A stretch of 64,000 bases of DNA. It comes from Cardamine occulta. Its lineage: Eukaryota > Streptophyta > Magnoliopsida > Brassicales > Brassicaceae. Shown here one piece after another: positions 48,390-60,884 of the stretch (position 1 is its first letter; every line of letters begins with the position of its first letter). The stretch spans positions 27,750,649-27,814,648 of the forward strand of contig CM051364.1 in NCBI GenBank assembly GCA_028015245.1, given 5' to 3'. The notes beneath the pieces were generated by a model. That model saw only the letters and a list, made by a program, of their open reading frames with translations. It did not search any database and was not told the origin of the DNA. Position numbers and translations under genes: made by a program.

Positions 48390-51339
48390 CGGTATAATCT
48401 TGTGTCCAAATATTTCAAACTGGAATAAAATATTGATACAAAAATGTGTATAATTATTAAATCTTTAGACAAATTTGGAGAAAGAGAAAGAAGCGAGAAA
48501 CTGAGAATGAAAATTCTAAATTTGGTGAATTTGAAGGATTTTGGTGAAATTAGGGGATGGAGGTGGAAAGATATATAGTGTTGCTATTAAGTGCAAGAAA
48601 GAGAAAAGATAATAAGATTAAATAAAAAAGAAGATGGAATAATATTCGAATTTAATGGTGGGTGGTTCCGAGATACTATTATTAGCTCAACTACTTATAT
48701 GGGACCTTGATATTAAATTAAGTAGTCAGATTATTTTCATGTTTTGTTCACACGAAATGCAAATTATAAATTGTATATTTTCATAAAAGTCCAACAAAAC
48801 CCAGCTGAATCTTACATAGTTAGATCATAAATTTGGGCATCGAAACTTTCTATTTTTGTTTAACCTAATTTGTAAATTAGAGCACTCTATTACAACAACA
48901 AAATATGACATGTTTATTATATAGTATTTTCTTATAAATCCAAAACTTTTTGGACACCGATGATGTTCCTTTTTTTTTTCCTTCATTAACAAGTAGATAG
49001 TTGATCCAAAATTGAGCAAGGAAAATTTAAAGCTAAACTAATTAAATATTATTGGTTGATAAATATTTTGTAAGTATATTATAAATTTAAAGAGATAAAC
49101 GTGTTTGGGAAATGCATCTTTCATCCACGAGAAGCGTTCCCTGTCCGAATTGCAATTACAAGGATAGACGAAAGCGTGTCCTAAATATTCAAATTTGTTA
49201 CTTTTATGCACAAATGTGTATTCCACATGCATACAAACTCCTTATTATGAACTAAATTGATAATGAATTGTATTACTACTTATTAATTTTAACATATTTC
49301 GGTTTTCTCCATGGTATACCCATTCATATTAGATGTTTCAATATTGTTGCCATTTTCATTTAAAAATTTTCTGTCTCCACTAAGGCGTTGATTCATAGAA
49401 TTAAATTCCATCTGTTAAAATTTATAAACAATTAATTGATTTTTTTGCTACTGTAAATTTTAATTATCTGGAGTTAAAATGCTAAAAGTTTATTTATATA
49501 ATTCTGTTGGCATTATGGATGTTAGCATGAAAATCAAAGTGATTAGCTAGAAATCAAACAGTATCTGTCCACCAACATTTGAATTTGTATTTCTATTTTT
49601 TAAAATATTGTTTTTATATATAATAAAATTGATTGTGCCAAGGTGTCCAAATTGGACCTCGGAGGGGTAGCTGCTGTAGCCTTGTAGGTAAAAATGATCC
49701 GATTTAGGTTCAAAAAGTGGACCTATCTCTGTTTTTTCTATTTGGGATAAGTTAAATCATAAAATAAATGTGTTCTTAATTGCGTATAACTCGTAAAAGT
49801 GTGAAATCAATCATATTTCAATAGCGTAAGAATTACAAATCTATTAACCTAACTGTCTTATTTAGATCAGTCAAAGAACATACCCTGTCTTCTAAAGGAT
49901 GTTCCTATATAATACAAAGAAAAATAAGATCGTTACTCTCGAAGACTGGAGAATAACACAGAATATAAGACCAAAAACCAATGATGTCGTTTTCGAACAA
50001 ACGTGATTACTACATGAAAAACATGTTTTGACAGTACAAACCAAACTCTCCTATATTAAGAACGATCCAGTTCATCAGATGCTATTAATTACTAATAAAC
50101 TTAGGTTTATGTGTTTTCATGTACAGTATAATGAACAGACCTAATTAGTAATTAGTTTTGTAAAGTAAATGATAATGATGATAATAAATGGTGGAGTAGT
50201 GCCCATGTGTAGACATAAACTAACAATTAATGATGGTCGGCTTAATAACAACCAACTAGAAACCATTCAGTCATCAATGTATGAATGTACATCGCTTCAC
50301 GTATATACAAACTAACTAGAAACCAGTCCATCATCAATTAATGTACCAAATTAATCATTTCAAGTATCGTAAGTACAAAATAGTTATACTGAAATCCGAT
50401 AATACTATAAAATTTAAAGCAAGTATATAACCATTCCGTTGTTTGTTAATACAAAATGGTTCATAATCAAGTTTTATAATCAACTCTTACAGTCTGTCAA
50501 TATACTACTCGAACCTCTCAATCTCGTTTAATGCCATGCATTTCTCAAACAAATGGCCCAACACATATAATAGCCACATAAAACTCTTGGTTATGAATAG
50601 CCACAGAAAATTCATTATAACCATATATATCCATGACTATGTATAGAATATTTAACAAAAAAAATGCATATTGAATATAATAAAATCACAATTTGTTTGC
50701 AATTTATCTACCATCCACAGTTCTACAAAATAACACCTTAATATATTCAGTTATACAATTTCTCTTTTATGTTAACAATCTGAACTCTTTAATTTCCGTA
50801 GTCTCTCTCTCTCAGCCTAGAACCAGTATGTGAAATATAATCTATATATTTAGTTATACTTGGTGTGCATTTCTCTTTGACGTATCACGATTTATGTATA
50901 CTTCGTATGTATCATTGACGTTGACCTCTCTTTATTTTACTAATTGACCTCTTTTGTATATTCTCAACTCGACATGATACATGTATCATTGTAAAGCATT
51001 GCCAACTGTAGTCAATAAAAAGTGACAGTACTGTTTCAAGTTTCAACTATAAATCAATAGTGAACTTCCCGAGTTTGATGAAATGATCTTATCATTTATT
51101 GGATTTTGACCAATTGAAATGTTTGACTAATAGATTTGACTCAAACCAAACCAAACCGAGTATTGAGGAAGCTGCATATGGCTAACGGCTAACCTCTGGA
51201 CCTATCTTTCTATGCCCACTTCTAGGTTTGACTTTTTTTTGTTAGCAATATTTCAATTTTGCCAACCCCAGATTAAAACTAATTCATTTAACAGTTTCAA
51301 GTTCCAACTCTTTAATTGAATAGAACAAGTTGTTATCTC
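48390..51339. other. intergenic, KCS1 promoter and CIPK9 3' flank
   Basis: About 2.9 kb of AT-rich sequence. In A. thaliana a small gene (At1g01130) is annotated in the equivalent gap (recalled). I see no open frame or spliced protein that I can assign to it here. A more GC-rich island lies at about 49635-49700. Confidence 0.4.
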
Positions 51340-54271
51340 TTATTGCTTCTGTTCTTCAGCGGCTCCTTCAGTATTCCAGACTACATCCTTCAATCCAGAT
51401 GAGAAGGTTTTGTAGAACTGCAAAAAAGATTTTACATAAACCCAATTAGAAGAAATGTTCACCGAACCGTTTCAAGAAGATTAAACCGAAACAAACATAC
51501 CTTGTGAAACTCGAGGGTATCACCTCCAGTTTTCTTAAGCTCTACCACATGCAACGATGGTGCCACTTCAAACACCTGTGAAACAAATAACCAAACCAAA
51601 CTAATTAAACACCAGTATCCAACAAAATCCAAAAACCGAACTAAACCGAAGTGTTATTGTTCCTATTTACCTCTGTAGCCACAGAGAGCTGACCTTTACG
51701 ACCACTTTTGTCTCCTTTCAGTTTTATCTGCGATGTTGTTAAACAACGTTCAACGAAGGCACAAAGAAATTACTTGTGGCACAGACAAAATCAAGAGGAG
51801 GAGGAACAAACCTTGTAGTTGTCTTTGCGGACATTGAAACCTAATGGCTTTGCAGTTTCTTCCATTTTCGACATTATTTCACTCGCAGATCTTTGAGAAG
51901 TAAACCGCGTCTCTTTCTTCACAAGTTGCTGCGATTTCATAACCAAACTGCTTTAGTAGACAAACCTATGCATGATTTTAGAAAACTAAAAAAATATAGT
52001 TCACAAATTGTGAGTAGAACAAAGTTCGTACAGCTTGCTTCTCGAACAAATTTTCAAGACTGAACTCTCTTGAGCTAGAGATAAGTTCGAAAGCATTCAT
52101 GGATACTGGTTTCTCCTTCTCTGTTACAAGACATTCCTAGAGTAGCAGCACAAAAGAGTGATCTTAGTTGGTAAATACATTGGTTAAACACAACAGAACT
52201 ATGATATATAATGACGGTATTTGTTACCTTGGAGTTACTGAAAGCAGCATCAACATCATCTATGGTTATGTCCTCATCATCTTGGTCAAATGATGGTGGC
52301 TTGTACTCTTGCTTGAACCATTCATCTTCTAGTAACTCTGCAATACTTATTCTCTGCAAATTCAAAAACCCCCATGTTTGTTGAGACCAACTGATATTTA
52401 ATCATGTTCACAAATCACAACTATTCATTCATGTAAGAGGGGCTTACGGTTACAGAGCTGGGATCAAGAATACGCTTAATGACTCTCTTGGCACCTGAAG
52501 AGAACCATGGTGGGCAGCTAAACTCAGACTTGCATATCTGTAAGTATATTTTAAAGACCAAAGATGAGATTAGAAAAAGTAGGTAGCAAGAAAGAAGTAA
52601 GAAGCAGAGGAAGAGAGGTTTTTAGACGTACACGTTTGTACAATGTCATGAGATTTGGCTCATCAAAAGGCAAATAACCAGCCATGAGCACAAAGAGAAT
52701 AACACCACAAGACCACACATCTGCTGCTGCACCGTCATAGCCTTTGTCTGACAAAACCTGCTCACAAATCCAAAAAAAGTATATATATATATAGAAATAA
52801 AATCTCATTTCCTAAATTGTTTTGATTCTTTAATTCACAGTTGATCCTTAAAATCTTGTTTCTTTGGCCCCTAGATTCCCGGAAGGAGCATCTAATAGAA
52901 CACTTAATATGCTTTGCTTTTAAAGTGATGGAAGTTAGTATGTACCTCAGGAGCAACATAGTTTGGTGTTCCACAAGCTGTGTGAAGCAAACCATCTTCC
53001 TGAATTCAAAAGAATAATGCTCAAAACAATCATTATGTCTGGAAACGAACAAATTGATACAGCATCTTGGTTATTTTAGAGTTTCCATGATTTCCAATTG
53101 ATAAAATCAAACGGCATTACTCGAACTTGGGGTGCGAACGCGCTTAACCCAAAGTCGGAGACTTTTAGAACACCATTTGCATCAAGGATAAGATTTTCAG
53201 GCTGCACGCAACAAAGCAACAGATCATTAACATATGAAACTTGAACAAAATGTACATCATATCGCAGGTCATAAGATAAAAGACCTTGAGATCTCTGTGG
53301 TAGACCCCTCGACTGTGGCAGTAATCCACGGCATTGATGAGCTGCTGAAAATATTTCCTAGCCTCATCCTCCTTAAGTCTCCCTTTTTGCGCCTATGTAT
53401 GATTCAAATCCAAGAATGACATTAGTAAGAACAGAGGAAAACAGAGAACCTCTCAATAAAAAAAAAAACAAGCAAACATGATCAAAGAGCACAAGTCAGG
53501 GGTAAAAAGTGTATGGATAGGTTTCTTACGATCTTATCAAAGAGTTCACCACCATTGACAAGCTCAAGAACGATATAGATCTTTGTCTTGCTTGCCATAA
53601 CCTGCCAACACAAGCAACACGGTTTTATACCCTAAGATTGAAAACCTAATAGTATCTAAGGTTGAAGATTAAACTTAGTAGCTTCATATGTACCTCAATG
53701 ATTTCAACCACATTAGGATGCTTAATCAGTTTCATTGTCGATATTTCTCTTTTAAGCTGCACACACACACAAAAAAAATAAAAAAAATATTCAAGATCTA
53801 GACTAAATTTTACTCAGATTCGATCATTCAAACCAATTCCACAACAAAGCTACGATGAGCATCATATGTTTGATAGATTCTAAGATCTTCAAACAACGTT
53901 CATATAAAATTCGAATCTGGTGATATTTTAATTATTATTATTTTAAACTTTAATCAATCATTAACGGTGATTACCGAACAGGCGAAGACCTACCTCGGAC
54001 ATGTGGGGTCCCTAATCACGAAATTAAACTGTTCATATACTAAAGATTAAACTAAAACCAAAAAATCCATTTTGTGACGAACCTGTTCATTCATTTTGTG
54101 ACGGAGGACCTTTTCTCGGTCGATGATTTTGATAGCGGCTTGATCTCCGGTGACGGCGTTCATAGCGTATTTAACCTTAGCGAAGCTTCCTTCCCCTAAA
54201 GTTCGTCCCATCTCATAGTTCCCCACTCGCGTCCTTCTCGCCGGCGTCGCCTTCCTTCTGCTTCCGCTCAT
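51340..54271 (-). CDS. CIPK9: CBL-interacting Ser/Thr protein kinase, CIPK9-like
   Basis: CIPK9 is a calcium-sensor (CBL)-activated SnRK3 kinase linked to potassium homeostasis. Fourteen exons were traced: 54083-54271, 53694-53756, 53530-53601, 53285-53392, 53121-53201, 52946-52999, 52632-52757, 52448-52537, 52228-52353, 52032-52136, 51812-51928, 51671-51727, 51501-51575 and 51340-51417, for 446 residues. Kinase motifs: glycine loop GEGSFAKVKYA, the AIKI lysine, catalytic-loop HRDLKPEN (a splice site follows HRDLK), DFGLSAF and the GTPNYVAPE activation end. The regulatory half has the NAF motif MNAFELISSS and the PPI domain (KVRKDNYK-type, GQLSVATEVFEVAPSLHVVE). It ends AAEEQKQ. The exon-rich structure is normal for intron-rich CIPKs. 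Confidence 0.95.
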
Positions 54272-56413
54272 TTTCCACGACGCTTAACGGCTCAATCGGC
54301 GGCAAATACTCAAAATCTCAACGTGATCCTCTTTATCTCTTTCCTAGTGGCTGAGAGAATTTGGACGAGCCAGAGATATAATAGGGAGAGTGGAATTCAC
54401 GCACCTCATGTGGGTCCCGCAAGGTCCACGTAACGGCCAAAATTATGTATTTTGGTTCCGCGTCTGTTCCGTGTGTGTACTATACGGTACGTTCTTCCTC
54501 CATATAAATTCCACACTTTCCTTTTTTTTTCTTTTTGTGTGGGAAAATTTTGTTTTGACTTCTCAGTATATTTTGGATATATATTAATTAATTTTGGAAA
54601 TTTTAATATATGTGGATATGTATATGAAATTTTAAGGATTGTATTTTTGGATTTCCGTATGTGTATTTGTTTTTCCTGCATTTCATAATCTATACCATTC
54701 TAAATTTCAAAGTTAAATGGTAAAATATCTGCCCCAAATAAAATGATATTTTATTATTTCCTACAATTGTATGGTCCACCATTTCTCAAAATATGACTGT
54801 TATTTTTTTGTGGCCAAAATATGACTAATTGTTTCTATAGTTTGAAGTTTTTAACTTATCTAACACAAAATAGCTAAACGATGCTAATTATCTGATAATT
54901 GTTATGTTGGTCAAAAAAATGAAAATTCAATTTGGCATATTTATGTTCTTTTGCTTGTCACATTTATGTAATAGTTTAAGATTTAGTTATTATAAAATAT
55001 TATAAAAATAAAAGGTAACTGAACAATAGATGATCTTTCCATGTGAGTGAAGGTTAACTGTGAACCCCACATCAATCCTTCATGATAAACTCTGATGACA
55101 CAGAATGTGATAGTGTTTTTATTTTTCTTCTTTCCTTTGTTTGTTTCTCTTGTTTTTTCATATACTGTTTTGATAATATTAAAAAGAGTGGCAGACAGTG
55201 AGTTAGTGAGTTATTCCATAGCTAATAATATCGATACAATCATTTTTTGAAAGATATAACGAATAAAATATAAGCAATAATGCACCATGAACCACACATT
55301 CAATAATTGAGTATGTTATATTATTCTTTCTTAAAATCAGGTACAATAATATCACATCACCATCATATGAAAGCAATTTGAACTTCTTCAGTCCAGATTT
55401 AGTTTGAAGATTTCATTTGGTTATGAATTTGTAACTTATTCGATTAATATGTGGTTTGGTTAGTAATTACTTTTTGATTCAAGTCGTATGGTTTTGTTCT
55501 AATTGTAATCAAGTTGGACTATTTCAAATAGCCCAGATTATTAATGTGTGGCCCATATAAGCATTTACGGCCTATTAGAAATATTGCACTTTTTTGTGCG
55601 TTCTTAAAAAAAAAACATGTTCTACATCACAAAGAATGGATGTCGGATAAAACAAAATAAAGAGAGAACAAAGATGGTCGAAGGACCTAACTATTTTACT
55701 CACATAGTTTGTTTTGAGATGTTTTTATCTGCCGTTTTAGTAACGAAGTTAGATATTCATACGTATAGGTATAAATAATAGAGTCGGGTCAGATAGTATC
55801 TCTTATTTATTAATTAAAAAAAAACTAATGTGTTAATAAATTTCGACAAACCAATAGAATATGTCTTCAAGATTCAACATTCGTAACTCTACTTGCACCG
55901 TACGGCACCGTTTTTTTGCCCTTCCCCTCTCCCACGTTTCTTTTCGCCTTGTAACAGAAACTAACTTGGAGTACTCTTATAAAACACCTCAAAACTAAAA
56001 TTTAGCTTTAATTTTTGAAAAAATCAAAATTATGTCTGAACCTAAAGTTTGGTGTCTTTTGTGTGTGTGGCAATTTTAGAATACAAAACATAGAACGTAG
56101 AAATCGACCTTTTATTTAAGGTATACAATGACCAAAATAAACCGGAGTCGTACCAGAAAATCAGTCTAAATATTGAATCGAGTTTCAGTTACCGTTACTA
56201 AACCCAAAAACAAATGTAAATTTCCCTCAAAGATCGTTATAAAACCGACGCAAACCAAGGTAAACCGGGTTTGATTTTGAAATTCTAATTTCTAATCCAA
56301 CAAACACGAAATGAAACCCGACTATATATATACTTTACTCAATAGTCAATACACAAAAATACTAAATCTATTATCACCCCCTCTCTTTTCTTTCTTTCTT
56401 TCTCTTCTAGCAA
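54272..56413. other. intergenic, CIPK9 promoter
   Basis: AT-rich, mostly featureless. The CIPK9 leader lies at about 54272-54370. A TATATATAT at about 56325-56332 probably serves the small plus-strand gene that follows. Confidence 0.4.
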
Positions 56414-56707
56414 ATGAAACAAGAAGGTAACATGAACACGAATGTGAAGAAGATGATGAGGAATGAGAAGAAGAGTACATCGTCAATGGTGTTTTTATTT
56501 TCGATGATTGTGAATATATGTGGAGGAATGTTTCTAACTTATTGGCTTTACAAATACCATCCCACAACTTCCAATCTTTGGATGGTTCCTCTTGGACTCA
56601 TTTTTTTCATCACTCCCGCGTTTCTCTCTCTCGCCGTTTTGATCTCCGATCTATGCGAAGATGATGAAAACGCCAATGTCGACCTCAACCAAATCACCAT
56701 CAAATGA
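56414..56707 (+). CDS. small membrane protein with two predicted helices
   Basis: The open frame encodes 97 residues. It has a basic N-terminus (MKQEGNMNTNVKKMMRNEKK), two hydrophobic segments at about residues 24-44 (MVFLFSMIVNICGGMFLTYW) and 55-79 (WMVPLGLIFFITPAFLSLAV), then an acidic C-terminus (DLCEDDENANVDLNQ). A CT-rich leader and a TATA-like ACTATATATATAC about 85 nt upstream support a real gene. The positive-inside rule would place the N-terminus in the cytosol. I do not recognise a family and give no function. Confidence 0.55.
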   Translation: MKQEGNMNTNVKKMMRNEKKSTSSMVFLFSMIVNICGGMFLTYWLYKYHPTTSNLWMVPLGLIFFITPAFLSLAVLISDLCEDDENANVDLNQITIK

Positions 56708-57201
56708 AAGCAATTTCATGTTCTTATCAATGTGAAAACTTCTTCAATCCAGATTTAGTTTTCTTTTGGTTATGAGTTTGAAGTTCTTTCGATTAATTAA
56801 TATAGTTTAAAATAGATATTCAATAACTAAAACTATATTTGGTTTTATTTTGTAATTAGTTTTTGGTTTAGCTCAGGTTGTAGTTCTAACCTCTCTGTTC
56901 CCTCCTCTGTTCTGTTTAAACAACAATCTTCTCGACACTAAGTATCAACATAAGCGATATGAAACCAACAATCTTAAATATCACAATACAAGTAAACCAG
57001 ACTGTCCTAAAAGAAGCACATTTATCTACCAAAAGATATACATCCGAAACTGAGATTACAAAACACATTCTTAACAAAAAGAAACTAGCATCAAAGTCTC
57101 ATAGTTTCTTCACACTATTATGTTGCTACCTTCAATAGTCACTAGCCATTGGTCTTAACATTTAATGCTCTTAAGGAATCTGTAGAGAAAGGACTTACTA
57201 A
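56708..57201. other. convergent 3' flanks
   Basis: Non-coding sequence between the small membrane protein gene and the PHD/Myb gene. A stretch of about 45 nt near 56740-56800 (CTTCAATCCAGATTTAGTTT, then GGTTATGA) resembles 55385-55430 upstream of the small gene, a short duplication flanking it. Confidence 0.45.
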
Positions 57202-58395
57202 TCACATATGTGCAATATTTTTCCACTTGTCCTTGAGATCGGATGGTTTACGAGTATTGTGGAATATACCTTTTCCCATCTCCAAAATCTTCCTCCACGG
57301 CATGTTTTTATTTATTTTAGATGCATACAACTCCACTCCCGCCTGACCAAAGTACAAATATACTATGAGTTTCAAAGCTAAAACTATAATGTAGTGTAGA
57401 AGTAGAGAAGTAGTGTGGTGGTTTACCCTCAACATCTCTTCTTCTTTGACTGTCCATAATACTCTTTTTGGCCGATCACTAATAAGGAAAGAAACTTGTC
57501 TACAAGTAATTTGCTGAACTTTCTCCATATCAACCTCCAATTGAGAATTTCGAGCCTTTACTTGCTTGACAATTTCATTTATAAGATCAAGGTTCTCTTG
57601 AAGTTGTAAGTGCATTGGCAATGATTTCTCCGTATCCTTTGCCTTTGAACATCCGTATCGAATAAGTGCTTTTGCTGCTTCAACAACCATGGATCTCATT
57701 TCTTGATTTTTAAACCAACAGAATGGACAATACGACATTGCAGGATCTTCACAACCAAACTCAACACATGTCCTATGAACAGCAAGATGGCATCCGTTAC
57801 CAGAACAAGGCACTACAAAACTGTCTGCAATGTCACATACAACACAAGCATCCTCGTTGTTCAACCACTCAAAGCTTTTGAAAGAGTCACTTGTCCCAAC
57901 GTAGTGGCGCTTCTTGGGAGGCACATGCGTGTAAGGAAAAACATCTGGAGCAGTTATGACATCACTATCATCATCACCACACTGAGCAGAGCCATTTTCT
58001 TCAACAGTAATTTCACCTAGCTGAAAGAGAGAACATATACAATAAAATCTGACTATGAATGCTTCATCAAATAGTAAATAAGGCAGAGTCAGCAAAACTA
58101 CTCATATGGTTTGCGACTTAACCACACAAAATTGAACTAAAATAGACCAATGAGGCTCATCAAAGAGAAATTAGTAACCAATATAGCTCCAATTACTCAG
58201 GGAGAAAACATCATATTGGTTTGCAAGAAGAAGAAGGTCAGCAATATACGCTAAAGAAGAACTCTCCTATGAACCAGGAGAGTGAAAATCGCAAAATTGA
58301 GTTCTAAAGGAGTCGCTTACATAAGGAGGACTGTTGAGGAGAGCGATATCATCTTCGTCAAGCGGGAGATTCAAATCTTCAGTATCGTTCACCAT
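57202..58395 (-). CDS. PHD-like zinc-finger protein with C-terminal Myb/telobox-like domain (At1g01150-type)
   Basis: Exons 58321-58395, 57427-58020 and 57202-57342 give 269 residues. It starts MVNDTEDLNLPLDEDDIALL. A C4HC3-like zinc finger spans about residues 86-135: CVVCDIADSFVVPCSGNGCH, then HRTCVEFGCEDP and YCPFCW. A coiled-coil-like stretch (QLQENLDLINEIVKQVKARN) follows. The end resembles a Myb repeat of the telomere-repeat-binding type: RVLWTVKEEEML, MPWRKILEMG, then RKPSDLKDKWKNI. Such proteins are nuclear and DNA- or chromatin-binding by family precedent. The target is unknown. It shares a short head-to-head promoter with GIF2. Confidence 0.88.
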
Positions 58396-58938
58396 TTTTT
58401 TTTTCCAGATTCCAATCGAAGCTATGAGATTCAAAGGTCTAAGTGAGAATTGAATTACGATTTTACTTGCTATTTTCCCGTTTGGTTTCGTACTGTAGAA
58501 TCTGTCTGGTGATGGATGTTTCGAAATTCGAATTTAGAGGCGAAGAAGCCATCATATTGACAAGACAGAACCATCCGTTGTAAACTGGACCATGGGCCTT
58601 ATAATATCTTATTAGGCTGAATCTCAAGGCCCAAATATGTATAATTAAGAACTAAACCTTCTGATTTGCTTAGAGGTTTTGCTAATTTTTGTTTTGTTTT
58701 TCCATTTTCTTTATAAATAAAATCAGACGCAATATTTGGTCATAAAATCTCACAAACGTCGTCGACATCCAGACGAATCCAAGTAATAAATTGAAAGGAT
58801 AATCTATAAATATTTGTTGAATCTCCTCGCAATCATTTTCGTTGCGAATTTCTCCGCTTGATCGAGTTTGGATTTGGTGAAATTTCGAGGGGTTTTTTGG
58901 GGGAAAGACGGAATTAGGGTTTAGGTTTGTTGGGCAAG
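58396..58938. promoter_or_regulatory. bidirectional promoter between the PHD/Myb gene and GIF2
   Basis: About 540 nt separate the two start codons. TGGGCC-type site II sequence (CATGGGCCTTA near 58591 and AAGGCCCAAAT near 58626) lies roughly midway. TAGGGTTT (telo-box complement) lies just upstream of the GIF2 start in GAATTAGGGTTTAGG. Confidence 0.5.
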
Positions 58939-60320
58939 ATGCAGCAGTCTCCGCAAATGTTTCCGATGGTTCCTTCGATTCCTCCTACTTCTAACATCAC
59001 TACCGAACAGATCCAAAAGGTTTCTTCTTTCTTCTATTTCTCTCTTTCAGAGCTTAATCTCTCTTTAATATAATCTTATCGAGCTTTTTGTGCTGAGAAA
59101 ATCAATTGGTTATTGTGATTTGAGTGTAAGTATTGTTCATTTGGCAGTAATTGGTGTTTAAGTGTTTATATTTGAAGCTTTCCCGTTAATACTCTGATTG
59201 GAATCTCACAGCAGTTGTGGTTAATTGTTACAAAACTTGGTTCTGGTCATTGTAATGAAAAGAATCAGTTTTAGGACTAGGAGACTAGACTCTTGGTGGG
59301 TTTTGTAAAAGTTTCGGAATATTTACATTAATTTGGATCAGTATTGGAGATTGAGGTTAGATGCTTGGTGGGTTTTGCTTCATGTCTTTAGTTGTTTGTG
59401 ATAAGATTATAGGTTACATCTTCATTTTCTTGTCATTCTCTTTAATATGTTACATCGTCTTGAACGCAGTACCTTGATGAGAACAAGAAGCTGATAATGG
59501 CGATCATGGAAAATCAGAATCTTGGCAAACTTGCAGAATGTGCCCAGTAAGTGTCTCTTTTGTGTGGTTTCAGTTTACATCTTTTAAAACAGTAATGGAA
59601 TCTGTGTATTACTGTTACTTGTGTGGTTATATAGACATAACTTTTTGCTCTGTTTTATTTTCAGGTACCAAGCTCATCTGCAGAAGAACTTAATGTATCT
59701 TGCTGCAATTGCTGATGCTCAACCCCCACCACCTACACCCGGAGCTCCACCAGCACCAGCTATGGCTTCCCAGGTTGTTTGTCATCTTATAAATATTGGA
59801 TTGAAGGATAATGGGGTTGTTGCTTACTTTTGGGTATGATTTCTGTTAGATGACACCGCATCCTGCGATGCAACCGCCTAGCTACTTCATGCAACACCCA
59901 CAAGCTTCAGGAATGGGTCAACAAGCATCACCTGGCGGTATTTTCCCTCCAAGGGGTCCTTTACAGTTTGGTAGCCCACATCAGCTTCAAGATCCACAAC
60001 AGCAGCAGATACATCAGCAAGCTATGCAAGGACACATGGGGATTAGACCAATGGGTATCAACAACAACGGGATGCAGCATCCAATGCAACAAGTACCAGA
60101 AACCGGTCTTGGAGGAAGTGGCCCAAACGGTAAGCATTAAGACAATACTCATTTCATAATCTCTAACGCAGTTGTAACCTAAATCCTTGGATATACAAGT
60201 TAGTGGCTTGGTAGGTATTTGCTTATGGGCAGTTGTTCGTTTCTTTCTCTGATAACAGTGGGGCTTAGAGGAGGCAAGCAAGATGGAGGAGATGGACAAG
60301 GAAAAGATGATGGCAAGTGA
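58939..60320 (+). CDS. GIF2: GRF-interacting factor 2 (SS18/SSXT-type transcription co-activator)
   Basis: GIFs bridge growth-regulating factors to SWI/SNF chromatin remodellers and promote leaf cell proliferation. Exons 58939-59019, 59470-59546, 59665-59773, 59850-60129 and 60259-60320 encode 202 residues (A. thaliana about 195). The SNH domain (about residues 20-75) is clear: TTEQIQKYLDENKKLIMAIM, ENQNLGKLAECAQYQAHLQK and NLMYLAAIADAQP. The rest is Gln/Gly/Pro/Met-rich, ending GGKQDGGDGQGKDDGK. The start is the first ATG, followed by MQQSPQMFPM as in the family. Its 3' end faces the DUF1138 gene at very short distance. Confidence 0.93.
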
Positions 60321-60543
60321 AAGGGATCCAAAAAAAAAAGCTTTGTTTTGTTGATATTTAGGACTTATGAGTCTCGTAAGGGTTTTGCAATAGCTTATTT
60401 GAGTTTTTAACAGAAGATAGACAGTGGAACAGTTCCACAAACCTTGTTGTAATGTATTGTTATTTAGTACAAGCTTGGATTGGTTTAGACTTAAGAAACA
60501 TCATTATTCATCTCATACTGACAACCAAAGCATTGATCTCTTC

Positions 60544-60884
60544 TTATTCGGGACGCAACTTGACGATGAAATTCTGACGGCTAATGGGATTCATAACGAC
60601 GGGAGGACCAGCGGTTCTTGGCCATGCTTGGAATTTCTCATCTGTAGCTGCCCACCACTCTTTGTTAGAGACAGTTCCTGGAGTAGTCCCTGAGTTTTTC
60701 ACCAGAAGAGAGAACCCATTTAGATCATCCCTTGGAAGTTGAAAACAAAAACAAAAAGTGAACAAAACTTGCCTCCGAAGATCTTATCATCAGAGATAAG
60801 TTTGTCGAAGATGTAAGAGATTCCGAAAGAGCCGATGAGAGCGCCGATTATGTACTTGGCTTTACCTCCTGATGATGTTGCCAT
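60544..60884 (-). CDS. DUF1138-type small protein (At1g01170-like) with a GC-AG intron
   Basis: Two exons (60773-60884 and 60544-60689) give 85 residues: MATSSGGKAKYIIGALIGSF, one hydrophobic segment (about 10-27), then GTTPGTVSNKEWWAATDEKF, QAWPRTAGPPVVMNPISRQN and a C-terminal RPE. These match DUF1138, a plant family of small proteins without an assigned function. The intron between GG and TTPG begins GGAG|GCAAGT and ends CTCAG. This is the strong GC-AG variant; no in-frame GT alternative is evident. A leader intron toward 61330 is likely, since the gene's leader region is long. Confidence 0.88.

Noticed and set aside
51811..51928. Apparent 1-nt frameshift in CIPK9 exon 11
   Set aside because: A first count gave 118 nt, but re-reading the exon border gave 117 nt and a continuous frame through PLGFNVRKDNYK; the total of 1341 nt is divisible by three.
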